Positions 33,986 to 45,960 are shown, counted from the first letter of the stretch. The stretch: DNA of 64,000 bases from Phyto melanocephala (GCA_941918925.1 OW799233.1:138572223-138636222), one strand, 5' to 3'. Notes: generated by a model not told the origin, from the letters alone. Numbers and translations: made by a program.

Positions 33986-35264
33986 CAAATTCTATAATAA
34001 ATAAGTTTTAATATTTTCTTTTAAATAAATATGTATTATTAAAAAAATAATGTTTGATTTCCCCGAAAAGATTGATAAAAATGGGTAGTTAAAATCATTA
34101 GCTTTACACAGTACTAAGTGTCACCTGTAGGTGACCATCCTTTTAAAATATTGGACGGGGTTTTTTAACAATTTTATTTTATCTTCTTTTTTATAAAACA
34201 TATATAATCTATTTTAGCCAAAAAGAAGATAACAATTCTATTTACCATCACTATGTGAATTAAATTATGAATATGTTGCAGACATTAAAAAAAATCTTAT
34301 TGCATCTATTTTTAGTTAAAACCAAGTTCATCATTGTACATACAACACTGACATTTTGCAAATAATCACCACAGCTTTTGATTTACCTGAGCTGGCAATA
34401 CGTTTGCAATTTTCTGCAGTTCTTATTTGCTATCCCACAGAATAAGTTTTTCTAAAACCTACATAAATGAGAAAGTCGATTGTCAGTATCTGTTTGTCTG
34501 TGTGCCAGCTTTAATCGGGTTTTTAATCCGACATATAAAAATCGCTCCATCGTTTGACTTTTCTTGATTCTTATTATACAGTAAAGAATGAACAACTTAA
34601 AAATACAAGACGTTTTTGTATTAAACCTAAAATCTAGTCTACACAACGATGAAGTCATTATTTGTTTTAACATACTATACATATGATGTAATTTGAGACA
34701 ACATTGCCATGTAACAAACGGCATAGTCGAATATTCCATTTCTTTCAGTGTAGAAATTTTCTATTTCTGTTTGGAATTTTATTTATGTTATTGCCACAGA
34801 CGAAAACTATAAAATAGTACATGTTATCCATTTATTAAATTTTTTCATTTTGCTACGCTCTTACTTGGTTTTTCCGCAGACTTTGATACAAAAAAAAAAA
34901 TCAATCGAATTTGACTCTGTAATTGAATAAATTTATATTTTCTATTTGCTTTTAACTTAATTATAGCAAATTTTGAAATATAAAAATTTATGCCTAAACT
35001 TTTTATTATATTCTTGAATACTTTTAATCATTAAAGAACATAATATGTATCTTAAAATTACTATTTATTTAAAAATTTTATTTACTTAATGGCGGTTGAA
35101 AAACACCTAAAACATACTCCTTGTTACCTTTATTGAATATAATTAATGTTATTTCAATCTTGTTTTAATTAGAAGAACTGATAAATATTTATTTATCTGT
35201 TCCAATTATTAAGCTATAATATACAATTTTTAAACAATTTCTGAAAAATATTTAGAAAGCTTTG
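33986..35264. other. No supported gene
   Basis: AT-rich spacer. The minus-strand frame at 34452-34739 covers a CTGTTTGTCTGTGTGCCAGC stretch of the kind found in non-coding fly repeats. Confidence 0.45.
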
Positions 35265-35272
35265 CTGATACG

Positions 35273-35634
35273 CAAGGCATATCCATTAAGGTATATGCAA
35301 CGGCGAATTAATACAACAAAGCAACTTTTCATGGGATGTTTTATGTCAATTGATTGAAAAGTTGTTTTTGCATATTAATAATAATAAAATTTGATTAAAA
35401 ATAGAATATAAATTTTTTAAGCACATTATTAATGACGCAAAAGCAAAAAATATACATAAATTAAGCACATTTATTGTCAAAAAAGTACACTCAAGTTAAT
35501 TGTTTAATACCGAAACCAAAATCACATTTCCTATCCCTGCATTAATAAATGAAATCAAAGCGAATTCAACCAATTTTTACAAAATGTTTCACAATCAGCT
35601 GGGCTGATAATTTCACCTGTATGAATTCGCCTTG
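35273..35634. mobile_element. hAT-type MITE with 8-bp target duplication
   Basis: CTGATACG occurs at 35265-35272 and again at 35635-35642, an 8-bp duplication as made by hAT transposases. The termini are CAAGGC at the left and GCCTTG at the right, with further imperfect inverted similarity (ATTCATACAGGTG against ATCCATTAAGGTAT). The 362-bp interior is AT-rich and has no coding frame. It is related to 25532-25830. Confidence 0.8.
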
Positions 35635-35642
35635 CTGATACG

Positions 35643-36453
35643 TTAAAGCATTTTGTAGTGATTGTGAACAAGTATCTTATGATTTATCTGACATATTTTG
35701 TTAATTCCGACGAATTATTGTAATGACGTGTGTTTAAAATTTTATAATTTTCTAAAATTAAAAAATAATTCGGAGACATTTTTTTATTAATATTTCCTAA
35801 CCATTTTAAAATTAAGTCAGTATGAAAAAAGCTTGAGTGTTTCTAGAGTAGCTATTAAAATTCTCGTTGTATTACTATCGAATGCCTTACATCGATGTAA
35901 GAAAATGTACAATTTCATATTTGAAATCTCTTTAACGTCCCTTGTAAATAAAACTTTCATTCTCAAGCTCTCAGATGGTTCTGGATGTTCTGCAGCTTAT
36001 TCACGGATATCGATTTCCTCCAAGCTTTTAAGTTACTGGTAGATGCTGTCATCTTTAGTATCTTCTCTTTCTTCTCCTTCTTCGAACTTGTCTTCATCAT
36101 CCATTTCTAAGAAGACGCAACAAAAGAAAGAGTAATAAAGACTATAAAAAGTTGTCATTTTAGCAGAATAGTAATAATAATCTATAGGTGCTTCATCTTA
36201 ATGCAAATTAAGAAATTTATTACTATAGGTTTTATCGAAGGTAATTTAAATAACAAAATACGTGAGAGTTTTTTTAAAAATTTAAATACTAAATTACCTA
36301 CTTCTAATTTTCAGAAGGTATTATTTAAAAAATATAAACTCAATCATAGAGATGCCAAATGATGCTTTCATGTACAATTTTCTTTCAATTATATTCAAAC
36401 TATTTATTTATTTTTTTTATCAATATTTTAGAATAATAATAAAAACAACTCAC
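35643..36453. other. No supported gene; acidic frame on the minus strand
   Basis: Minus-strand text near 36050-36110 reads MDDEDKFEEGEEREDTKDD and continues, broken by stops, to about 35850. It looks protein-like but has no recognised homology; it may be the relic of a retrocopy or transposon gene. Confidence 0.3.
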
Positions 36454-36598
36454 CAATATCAAAAGTTTCCTCTTGGACTTGTCGGTACACAATACGTAAA
36501 TTATAAAATAAATAAGACAAAAATCGTTGATCTAGTGAATGGGATAGCCCACAAGAATTATCTCTGGTCCGGCCTTGTACACCTGATATGGATGCCAT
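36454..36598 (-). other. Exon-like stretch with start codon and consensus splice donor
   Basis: The minus strand opens at ATG (36598-36596) in the context GAAATGG, reads MASISGVQGRTRDNSC, then LSHSLDQRFLSYLFYNLRI and VYRQVQEETFDIG, and ends in G followed by GTGAGT, a perfect 5' splice site. The length is 145 nt (phase 1). An in-frame TAA lies 33 bases upstream of the ATG, so this would be a first coding exon. The base composition is markedly less AT-rich than the flanks. The protein is not recognised and no downstream exon was found on the minus strand within the window, so it remains a candidate. The plus-strand frame 36352-36621 over the same bases is taken to be a shadow. Confidence 0.35.
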
Positions 36599-38102
36599 TT
36601 CAGAGTCCAATAGGTAAATAACAGTTTACTTCAATTCAGTTAATTTCAGTAATATGTTTTCAAATGTCTTTAAAATAATACTTTAATAGTTATAAAAACA
36701 ATAACACACACACGCTTCTAGTACCTAAAAGGGTGTAGAATAAGATGAAATGAGTTAGAGTTGTTGCGTCGGTCACTAGCTGCGGCTTAAGAATCATGAA
36801 TACAGATCATTACAAACAGTGAAGCAACAATAGCAAAGGTATTGTCACACTCAAAGCGAAAAAAAAAATACGTCACCATATAGGCATGACGTTACCAATG
36901 TCGGCACCCAATCATAACTAACCATAACCATGCGTTATGAAACTTTAAAAACGTTTTTTTTTTCAAACTTCATTTTCATACACTAGGTCGCTTTTCTCGG
37001 AGAAGGTCATTGTAAAAGATTAAATTGGAACAAAATGCTTCTTTTTAACATAAAAGTTTTAATTCCGAGACACTTATATAAAAACCCGTAAAATCTTAGA
37101 ATACTCCCAAATTGGCTCCTATTGGTACTAGCTCACGTTTTTGGGGTCAAACGCTTTTGTAACTCTGTTTGACTTAAAATAACAACAATTATATATTTAG
37201 AGTATAACTTTTGTAGAACAACATTCACTTTCTTTTGAGATGTTAAGCGTGTTCTTATTATTTACCGTTCTGGAGTTATGACTCCATATGCCAGGTTTTT
37301 TTAAACTTTGAGCGACGAGCGGCACGTGTAAATGTCGTCAAATCGAGCTCAAGTTGCGGCTATTTCAATATCTAGAAATGGTAATTGTTTTGTGGGAACA
37401 AGATTTCAATATCTTTTTCCTCTATATGAGATTCGGACACTCTTTTATTGCATTTTGATATCACCAGAAGTATTTTTTTGCGCTTTTCAACTGAAGTTTA
37501 GATTTTAAACATAATTTTCCAAAAATTAACTTACAATATGTTCCTTAAAATATTCTATTAGCACATTCTTTAACAAATTCATGTAGTATTGTAGCAACAA
37601 TAAAAACTAACAAACATTTTTATTAATTATAATAATAACGTTATTGTGACAATTGAATTTATGGTGATTATATAAATTGTGATTACTTACATTCGCTGAT
37701 CTAATTTTCTTTAAAATGCCAATAAATAATTCATATTTGCTTAATTTATAACCTTTTCACGAATAATATCTGACACACATAAGTGACAACATTCTAATTG
37801 AAACAATTTTTGATAAATTGAACAGCGTGTTAAGACAACGAACTGCTACAATGACTAAGTATAATCTATATGTGACATATATACGAACACATACGTTCGA
37901 GTGTGTATGTGCATCATAGAGAGAACACAATTTATGAGATCTAAACTAAAGGATACATAAGAACACATGCATACATATATATTTATGCAAACATAAATAT
38001 AAACTATAAAATCTGGTGTGCTTAAATAGTTTTTTTCCGTTTTTAATTTAACAGTTATGGAGAAGGTAAGCAAAGAAACAGACAAAATAACGCCAAATTA
38101 TG
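36599..38102. other. No supported gene
   Basis: Spacer. The part at about 36940-37500 is less AT-rich, with CCGTTCTGGAGTTATGACTC and similar words that suggest an old non-coding transposon interior, but no ends or second copy were found. Confidence 0.4.
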
Positions 38103-38587
38103 CAATTAAGAGCGCTATATTCGACTGTGCCGAATTTTTTATACCCACCACCAATTTGTAATATGTACAGACATTATTATTTTGTTATAAACAGTAATCG
38201 CTATGGAGTAATAATATTATATTAAAATATGTATCACTTTCTTTGTATAACATCGATATGTTAGTAAAATATTTGAGTAAATTTAGTCTTTCAATGAAAG
38301 TGGACGTTAAAGTAGGCGTGTCAATATAGTTTCTGCTAATAAATAAAATTGAAATATTTTTATATAGTCCATTATTCTTCCAAAAACTTAATCCATAGAG
38401 AAATTATATGAATTTGAGATAAATCTTATATGGGAGGTGGACGTTTCACATTGATTTTCCGTTAAAATCAAACCCCGATTCAGAATATATATACTTAATT
38501 GTGTCTAAAATGGATATTTCAATGTGTTACAAACGGAATGACAAAATAAATACACCCCCACCATTTTTTTGGTGGCGGGTATAAAAA
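38103..38587 (+). mobile_element. Abundant fly repeat, copy 3 (short, without the nested mariner)
   Basis: It has the module TTAAGAGCGCTATATTCGAC, the left terminus TTTATACCCACCACCAA and the right terminus TTTGGTGGCGGGTATAAAAA. Most of the tandem interior is deleted. At about 38247 CTTTCTTTGTATAACATCGA passes through the position where other copies carry the mariner, so this is the empty site. Confidence 0.85.
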
Positions 38588-39799
38588 TATTAAGCATTCA
38601 CTTCATAAAATAAGCTGTGAACACTGTTTTAAAAAAAATTTTATGAATTAAAATTTTCTTTTAAATTTTTCTAAGAATAAAGATATATATTTCTTCATAA
38701 TTAGAATTAAGTTAAAAGGATGAGGATGTCTTCCCTTCAACATCTACTACACACACACACACACACACACCAAACAAATACTTTTACACAGAATAACACA
38801 CCCACTTATCCAGTACTGCTTGGTGCTTGCAGTTACAAATAAATTGTTTGTTTTTTTGTTGTTGTTGCTTTTCCTTTAAATACTCTGTATGTGTTTGTAA
38901 CTCTTTTTGCCGTACAAAAAACCAAACTGTAGTCGTACTCTTTTATTCGATCATAAATTTTGTTTTACTATTTGTTATTGGTATTTGTTTGTGTGATTTT
39001 ACAATGTCCGTCAATGTGTACATGTAAATATTTGGTAACTGAGTTCGTTGGCTGGCCAAAGAAAAAATCTTTTTTTTTAAGTCATATTTGTTATAAATGT
39101 GCTACCAGCGATTTAACAGTTCAATAGGGCATTTATTGAGAAAAAAGCGGATTAATTCCGCAGAAAGTTGTAACCTAAAAGAGTATTCCTACACTCTTTT
39201 TTATTCATTTTTTTCAATGACTGTAAATATATGTGTTTGTATTTAGTATTTATGTAAAATGGTCATATTTTATTAAGAATTATTTATTAAAGTACACTTT
39301 TTTATTGCGCAAAATGTTGAGTCGTTAATATTACTGCAAATACTCAAATGCTCTTAATTCATTTATGGTTGCTATAGGATTGTTAATATTATAATTACTA
39401 AGGCGCTATTTATTAATGTAAAGTAATTTCAGGTTTATAAAATTTGCTTTTAGTAAATAATTTAATGCTTGCTTTTTAGTGACTAAATAATACCTGTTAA
39501 CCTTTATGAGCTTTTTATCTTGCTTTATAAAAATACTAGTAAAATATCCGCTATTTCGCTAGAGCAGTTCTTTTTTACCAAATAATTGTTCATTAAACTT
39601 ATGAAAATTTTTTTATCTACCTAATTTTGATTAAAAAAATAAAATGTAAGGACGTATCAGAGACATGTCTTTAATGTTCAATACTTCTTAGTTTCCAAAA
39701 ATATGCTAAAATTACTATTTAAATAAGTGCCATTCTTGTCATAATGTACAATTTTCAAAATTAACTTTGATTAACAGTACTTAATTCCAGAATTCTTTT
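38588..39799. other. No supported gene; AC microsatellite
   Basis: An (AC)n run lies at about 38749-38770. The rest is AT-rich spacer. Confidence 0.5.
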
Positions 39800-40875
39800 T
39801 GCATATATACAAAAATATAAAAAGTAACTTTCTGTTGTCCATAACATTTTTAGTATTTCCTCAGATCAATAGACACTAATTAAAAAATCTAAATTTTAAA
39901 ACGTATAAAATACAAAAACTACAATAAAAATGAGAAAGAGTTTCTTTTCGTTCGTCCAAAAGTCCGTAATTTTAAAATTTTAGTCTCGCAAACGCGAAAA
40001 ATTATCTCTAGTTTTATAAATGTAAAAAATACAAAAAGTATCACAAAAATTCAAAAAAGTACCTTTTAGATCTCCCAAGACATTTTTAGTCTCACCTCGG
40101 ATCACTAGTCTCATATTCCAAATTCTAGATTCTCAAGGGTAAAAAGTACAGAAACTACAAACTAATGTGAAAAAGTACTTTTAGTGCACCCTTATATACA
40201 GGGTGGCTGATAAAAGCTGCTACAAAAAAAAAACGCAATAACTTTTTTCTGTGTAACCAACCTGCTCAATTTTTATGTCATTCTACAAATTGATCTTTAG
40301 ATTTAACGAAAATAGGACAATGAAACAAGAATTTGGACAGTGTGCCGCTTTCACGCTTTTGATTCCGTAGTTTTTGTTAAAAGAAAATATAGGCGCACAT
40401 TTGGCGGCACTCCTAAAGAAACTCCATATTTCGTTGGCCCCCAGGTCTTCTAACCTAGCTGTCTTGTCTAACCTAGAAAGTTTGCAAAAGAAAACCAACA
40501 AATTTGAATAATTTAAAGCAATCCATTCGAACGAAAATTGAGGCAATTCCCGCTGCAACCCTAGCGACAGTAATAAATAACTTTTTGATAAGATGTTGCA
40601 CATATGTCACGGAGAGTGGGGGGTAATTTAAATTAAACTATTTTCAAAACTTCATAAATTACTTATAAAAATGTATTATTTTTCAAATTAATTAATAAAA
40701 AATAAATTACATAAACTAAACAAAAAGTTTTTGGAGTTTCTTAATGTAGCAAAATTCATCAGCCACCCTGTATCTACCTTCTCAACTTGAATCAACAACT
40801 ATTTATTAAAAAAAATCTAGATTCTTAAACGTAGAAAATACAAAAAGCACCATAAAAATTTTAAAAAGTAAGTAA
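39800..40875 (+). repeat. Degenerate ~118-bp tandem repeat
   Basis: The theme CTAGATTCT-AAACGTA-AAAATACAAAAA recurs at about 39891, 40009, 40127 and 40816. The first three spacings are 118 bases; the last is about 115 after removing the 572-bp element inserted at 40199 and its TA duplication. Each unit also has AAAAAGTACTTTT and a TAGTCTCACCTCGGATCA-like word. The origin is unknown. Confidence 0.65.
40199..40770 (+). mobile_element. TA-flanked TIR element inserted in the 118-bp repeat
   Basis: The left end CAGGGTGGCTGATAAAAGC and right end ATTCATCAGCCACCCTG are inverted, and TA flanks both sides. Length is 572 bp. Plus-strand text around 40430-40460 resembles the WPPRSPDL segment of a mariner-type transposase (TTGGCCCCCAGGTCTTCTAA), which together with TA places it in IS630-Tc1-mariner as a decayed, internally deleted copy. 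The minus-strand open frame 40283-40603 is probably a shadow. Confidence 0.75.
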
Positions 40876-41754
40876 ACAAATATGTTTCAAAAATTACCAA
40901 ACTGAATTTGTTTCACTCTACCCCGTTATGTGTGCTAAGTTTTACTATATTACAAAAATTGTTATGCCTAGTGAAATCCATATTAAACATTTTTATTAGA
41001 ATTATCCCAGTTATTAAATTGTACATATTTTCCACTTTTGATTTCCCCTTTTCGCCCCTCTAGAAATTTTTCGAAAATTTAATCTAAATAATTATTCATA
41101 TTCTATTAGGCGACAACTATAAACAATTCATGCACTTTTGCATAATATAAGAAACTTTGTTTTACAAAAAATTTACCAGAAAGAAGGAAAATTTATACTT
41201 CTTATGCATGCAAATTCGAAAATAATGCCAGATATAAGAGTACTGATTTTATCAGTTTATATACAGTAAGGGTGGCCAAAATACAATTTTCGATTATTCG
41301 ATGTTTTTGTATCGAGAAGACCAATGTTTTGCTTTAATTTTCATTAACCTCAAGTATTCTGTTTTAGTATTTACCCACCATATCTCAGTTCCTATCACCC
41401 TAATGTACAACCCTAATATCAGAATATTAAAACTCTCAAAAATTCTAAGATGCGACTGTAAATGCAGAAGATATAATGAAAAATTTACTTTGGCAACCCT
41501 TACGTTTGGCAAAAAAATAATAATTTTTTTTTCAAAACTGTCTTGCAACAATATTCTGTAAAGTACGACCAACTTTTTTCTTGTAAAGCGGTACTGAATG
41601 TTAAACAAATGTACCAGCAAAAATTTATTTTGTACCGGTAAGCAGTAACAAAAAATCATGCCTTCTTATAGCGCAATATTAGAGCGCATTCGAGGGTGCT
41701 ATAAATGGAAGTCAGAAATTTCTATAAAATATATTTCATTTTTTATAAAATAAC
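40876..41754. other. No supported gene
   Basis: AT-rich spacer; the overlapping frames on both strands at 41294-41659 show no motif. Confidence 0.45.
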
Positions 41755-41991
41755 TTACTGCAACTTCTCTCGCTTACGAGGATGCAGGAATGTAAGCGAA
41801 TGATTACCTCTCTTTACTGTAGTTCTTAAAAATATTACTGCATTAACCATGTGAAAATAGCAAATAATTAGAGCATCAAGAGCCCTACCAAGTGGGACAT
41901 CTCATATAAAAATCATGCCTTTCTGAAGCAGGTTGGGAAAGGAGAGTACATTTGTCTCTCCCTTACAAACCTGCTTCCGGGTATGCAGTAA
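41755..41991. mobile_element. Probable small foldback element
   Basis: The region is bounded by TTACTGCA and its inverse TGCAGTAA. Inside, a strong hairpin has arms GAAGCAGGTT (41925-41934) and AACCTGCTTC (41968-41977) with a nested GGAGAG/CTCTCC pair; a weaker one joins GCTTAC with GTAAGC near 41771-41797. There is no coding frame. The boundaries are provisional. Confidence 0.4.
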
Positions 41992-42186
41992 TTTTTGCTG
42001 GGATATAGCTGTATATTATTTTTTTTATAAGAAGTACAGCAAAACAAATCTAATGTAGATTAACCCTAGAGTATTATCGTCAAACTTTTTAATGATGTTT
42101 ATTATGTTTTAGGAATACATTGATATTTTTATTTACATAAGTATAAAAATGTAATACTCAAATAGTTAAAATATGCTTAAAATGCT

Positions 42187-42891
42187 AAGCGCACAATTGC
42201 GACGAAAGACGAATTTCGTCCAACACGACGAATTCGTCGTTCAAAATTCGCTTTGAAAATTCAAGGTATGAAGCACAGTAACGGCGAAAGAGTAAAATCC
42301 TTTATAATTGATAACATTGTTTACTGTTTGTGCGAAGAAAGAACAAAAATAATCAAAAAATTTAAATTTTTGTGAAACTCATACTCTGTCATAGTAAAAA
42401 CTTTTTTTACGTATAAGTAAACGTTTACAAAGAATGTGCTGGGTACATGCAGTAAACAATAAAAACAATTTGGTTTGTATAACAGCTAATAGAGTGACCA
42501 TATTAAAAAAAATATTTAAAAAAATTCAAACATTTACAAAACTCTAAATAAAAAAATTTTTTTTAGTTAACTTATTTATATACATATATTTTGAATGCTT
42601 TGAAATAAAATATGAAATAGTTATTAAAGTAAAAACTAACTTTATTTTCTAAAAAAGTTAAAAGGTAAAACCAACTTTAACAAAAATGGTCACGTTGTAC
42701 TAATTTGTTCGTCGTTCGCCGGCGTAAGAAATATAAGTAAGTCTATTACAGAATTCGCCGCGTACAGCGAATTTCGACCGACGCCATAATTGTACGCATT
42801 CTCATATTTATACACAAATGTGTTTTATTTTTGACGACGAGTATTCGCGGTGAAAAATTCGTCGTTCGTCGCAATTGTGCCCCTAGCATAA
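42187..42891. mobile_element. TIR element with CpG-rich ends
   Basis: GCACAATTGCGACGAAAGAC at the left is mirrored by CGTCGTTCGTCGCAATTGTGC at the right, and the inverted similarity extends outward to ATGCTA on both sides and inward through GACGAATTT. The ~700-bp interior is AT-rich and non-coding. The ends are full of CGACGAA words, which is unusual in this AT-rich setting. No target duplication could be fixed, so the superfamily is open. Confidence 0.7.
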
Positions 42892-43708
42892 CATATTTAT
42901 GGTCAAAATGATTTACAAAAATTTTTTTTTAAATTTAAAATTTTTTATTCATTGAATTTTGTATTTTCTTAAACTAAATTGATGAAACGGTTCTAAAGTT
43001 ATGCTACTTAATATACGTGATGAAACTACTTTAATTTTGGGTCTACTATTTTGATTTAGTTTCAGGATGTTAGCCGAATGAAAATATCCAGCTAAAGGAT
43101 AACAAATATTTATTACGATAATAAAGTAATATGAACTTGTAGAAAAATTTAATTTGATAAGAGAAGAAAAAAGACGAATTTGAAAATAACTACAATGATT
43201 CCATAATTTCAAATTAATGGAATTGTTACATAAACACTAATTTCAAATAACATATGAGTATATCGATAAAGGGTGCTAATGATGAAATCGTAGCTGGTTT
43301 TGAAAATGCATTCCACTCGGCTTACATCGGAATGATTTTTAAAAATATTCATTAAATCATTACAATTTACGTTAATTTATAAAATGTTTTAGAAAATTAT
43401 ATAATAGAATAAATGAACTTGAGCCAAAATAAAAATAATTACAGTAATTTAATGTATAAAGTTCGAATAAAATAATAATATAAATTTGCTTTTAAACTAG
43501 TTTCATTATTATTTTTTTTTAATATTTTTATTTGTATCAAACTATTTACATCTATAAACGCTTGTGTCGGTCTCTTAAAACTTTTTGTAGTTGTTTTTCT
43601 AAAAAGTTTAATATTGTTGAAAAACGCTATTGCTGTCAACAATTTTCTTTAGAACAAATTTTCGTATTAAATCAAATTTAATATTTTTTTTAATTCACAT
43701 TCCCTTCC
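42892..43708. other. No supported gene; contains a repeat shared with 53.7 kb
   Basis: The stretch 43277-43327 (TGATGAAATCGTAGCTGGTT, then CATTCCACTCGGCT) recurs inverted at 53685-53735. The remainder is AT-rich spacer. Confidence 0.4.
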
Positions 43709-43835
43709 CCCATACCTAAACAAGAGCGTTGAGCGTCAAGCGTTGGAGTTTTACATGTGTTTTGGTTTTGTTACAATAACAAAATACATGCAAAATTGCA
43801 ACGCTTAACGCTCAACGCTCTCGATTAGGTATGGG
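43709..43835. mobile_element. 127-bp near-perfect palindrome (hairpin MITE)
   Basis: CCCATACCTAAACAAGAGCG at the left mirrors CTCTCGATTAGGTATGGG at the right, and the match continues through GTTGAGCGT, AAGCGTTG and ACATG(T/C)(G/A)TTTTG to a TAACAATAAC-like centre, giving arms of ~60 bp with few mismatches. It would form a single hairpin as DNA or RNA. No target duplication is certain (CCTTCC / CCTTAC is the nearest). Confidence 0.7.
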
Positions 43836-44512
43836 CCTTACTAATCACACAAATTGTAAATTTTAACAACAAAATACAATACAAAATATTTTGTTTAAAT
43901 TTGAAAACAAATTTATTTGACTTGAACATGTCCAACAATAAATATGAGTATTTACCTACAATTTGTTTAGTTGTTTGTTTGTTTGTTTTGCTGTCTGAGT
44001 TATGGTCAAAAAGTTTGATTTTCACATATTTCTATTTTGTTAAATAAAATTAAATACTACAACCCACACGAAGTTTTACTATTTATTACAGTTAAAATAT
44101 TTAATTTGTAACCGTGGTTTCAATTGTGTTGTTAAATATTATTGAGACTTTTAATTTATTTATTATTTGTTTTTAAAATATTTGCAATAAGATTATTAGA
44201 ATGTTTTTTTATACACTTTGTGACAACAGTGGCTACCAGGATGGAAAATCTGCTATTTTTATTGCGTTACTTAAGGCAATTTTTTGAATGGCATTATACT
44301 ACGAAAGAAATACTTAGGTATAATGGGTTCATTCATAAAGTGAATTTTCGAAATTTTCCATCAGAAAAACTTTCTAAATTTTGAAAATTTTAATTTCCAA
44401 ATGATAATGATAAAATTTGAAATAAATATTTGTTTATAAAGGTTTATCTATTTAGTGGCTTCAAATTCGTCGCATACAGGGCCAAAGTCAATAATTCACG
44501 GATTAATAAAAA
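43836..44512. other. No supported gene
   Basis: AT-rich spacer; an 80-residue plus-strand frame (44142-44384) has no recognised motif. Confidence 0.4.
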
Positions 44513-45960
44513 CAAGTAAGAGCACTATATTCGGCTGTGCCGAATCTTTTATACCCACCACCAATTTTTTGTACAGTAAAAGCACAATATTTGTTAATCG
44601 CTATAGAATAATCTCTTTATAATAAAATATGTATCACTTTCTTTGTAGAGGGTGGTTAAATTTTAAGGGCCCATGTTTAAGGTGAACCACATCTGAACTT
44701 CAACTTTTTTCTTGTATTTCATTTGACATTTCTCAATCTCAGACTAACTCAATTTGAACCGTGGAAAGATACGCAATCGAGCAACGCTTTTAAATATTAA
44801 AAATTTTTATAAAAACGGGTGTTCAAATCAAAATGCATTTTGTGCACTTCGTGATTATTTTGGTCAACAAAATCGTTCGAATTCGTCCACAATCGTGAGA
44901 ATTGTAAAAAATATTTAAATGTCTGCAAAGCAGGTCTGTATGAAATGTGAAAACATCTGTAAATGCCATCTTATTAGTAAGATTTTGATTTTTAAACTTC
45001 TATAACATTTTGCTTTTAAAAGATTTTCAAACGAAATAAGTTTTGTATAATTTTAAAATTTGTTAGTCATTAGTACATGAAAATAAGTTGTTTATAATGT
45101 TTAGAGATAATTTTTTTTTACTTAGGTCAAAATTTTCCTAAATTCCCATTTTTAATAGAGCATAAGTTCAGGAGAACATAAGCATAAGTTGTTAGCATGC
45201 CATCTAGTAGTTGCTAGTAGAGGCATTTATCTTATCTTCTTTATCTTATATTTAGCTACAGTACAATAAATGGTGCAGTGTAAGATGAATAAATGCTAAT
45301 ATATATGACTAATATATTTTTATAAAAATTTAAAGAAAAAAGTGTGCGTGGCACATCTATTTTCCGTTATAACGAAGACTTTGACCAAAAAGCCATGGTT
45401 GCAAAATTTCAGAATCGTACATATAGTTTTGTCAGTTTTATTACGTTTTAAATTTGAAATATACACTGTGCGGTATAAATTTTCGTACATTTTTATCTAT
45501 AACTCTTTTGCTAATTCATAGATTTAAGCGATTTTCAGTGAAAAATATTCTTTTGACTCGATAAATATATTTTCGAAGTTTCAAGACTCTACGTTTATGC
45601 GTCTGGACACAATTCAATTTTATTCGATGTGCGAAGGACACGGTTTTTTCGACCTACTCTTGCTTTACGAGCTATAACTCTCTTCCTAATATTCCGATTT
45701 AGCCCATTTTCAATACCAAACAAACCTTGTCTATAAGAAAAATTCTGGCAAAATTTGAGCCCCCTAGCTTTTTCGGTGCGACCTCTGTCGTGCTTTCAAC
45801 AGACGGACAGACGGACGGACATAGCTAGATCGTCATAAAATCAAACCCCGATTCAGAATATATATACTTTATGGGGTCTAAAATGGATATTTCGATGTGT
45901 TACAAACGGAATGACAAAATGAATATACCCCCACCATTTTTTTGGTGGCGGGTATAAAAA
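44513..45960 (+). mobile_element. Abundant fly repeat, copy 4, with nested mariner remnant
   Basis: It begins CAAGTAAGAGCACTATATTC and ends TTTGGTGGCGGGTATAAAAA. The 5' part of the nested mariner runs from 44648 (GAGGGTGGTTAAATTTTAAG) to about 44970; its right half and the 288-bp units are replaced by AT-rich sequence. The distal part, from GCACATCTATTTTCCG at 45352, is well preserved and shows the GGACAGACGGACGGACATAG tract. Confidence 0.8.

Noticed and set aside
35850..36110. Acidic minus-strand protein-like text (DDEDKFEEGEERED)
   Set aside because: Interrupted by stops, no homology recognised and no splice sites that would rescue a frame.
40283..40603. 106-codon minus-strand frame in the TIR element
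   Set aside because: The plus strand shows traces of a mariner WPPRSPDL segment at the same place, so the minus frame is probably a shadow.
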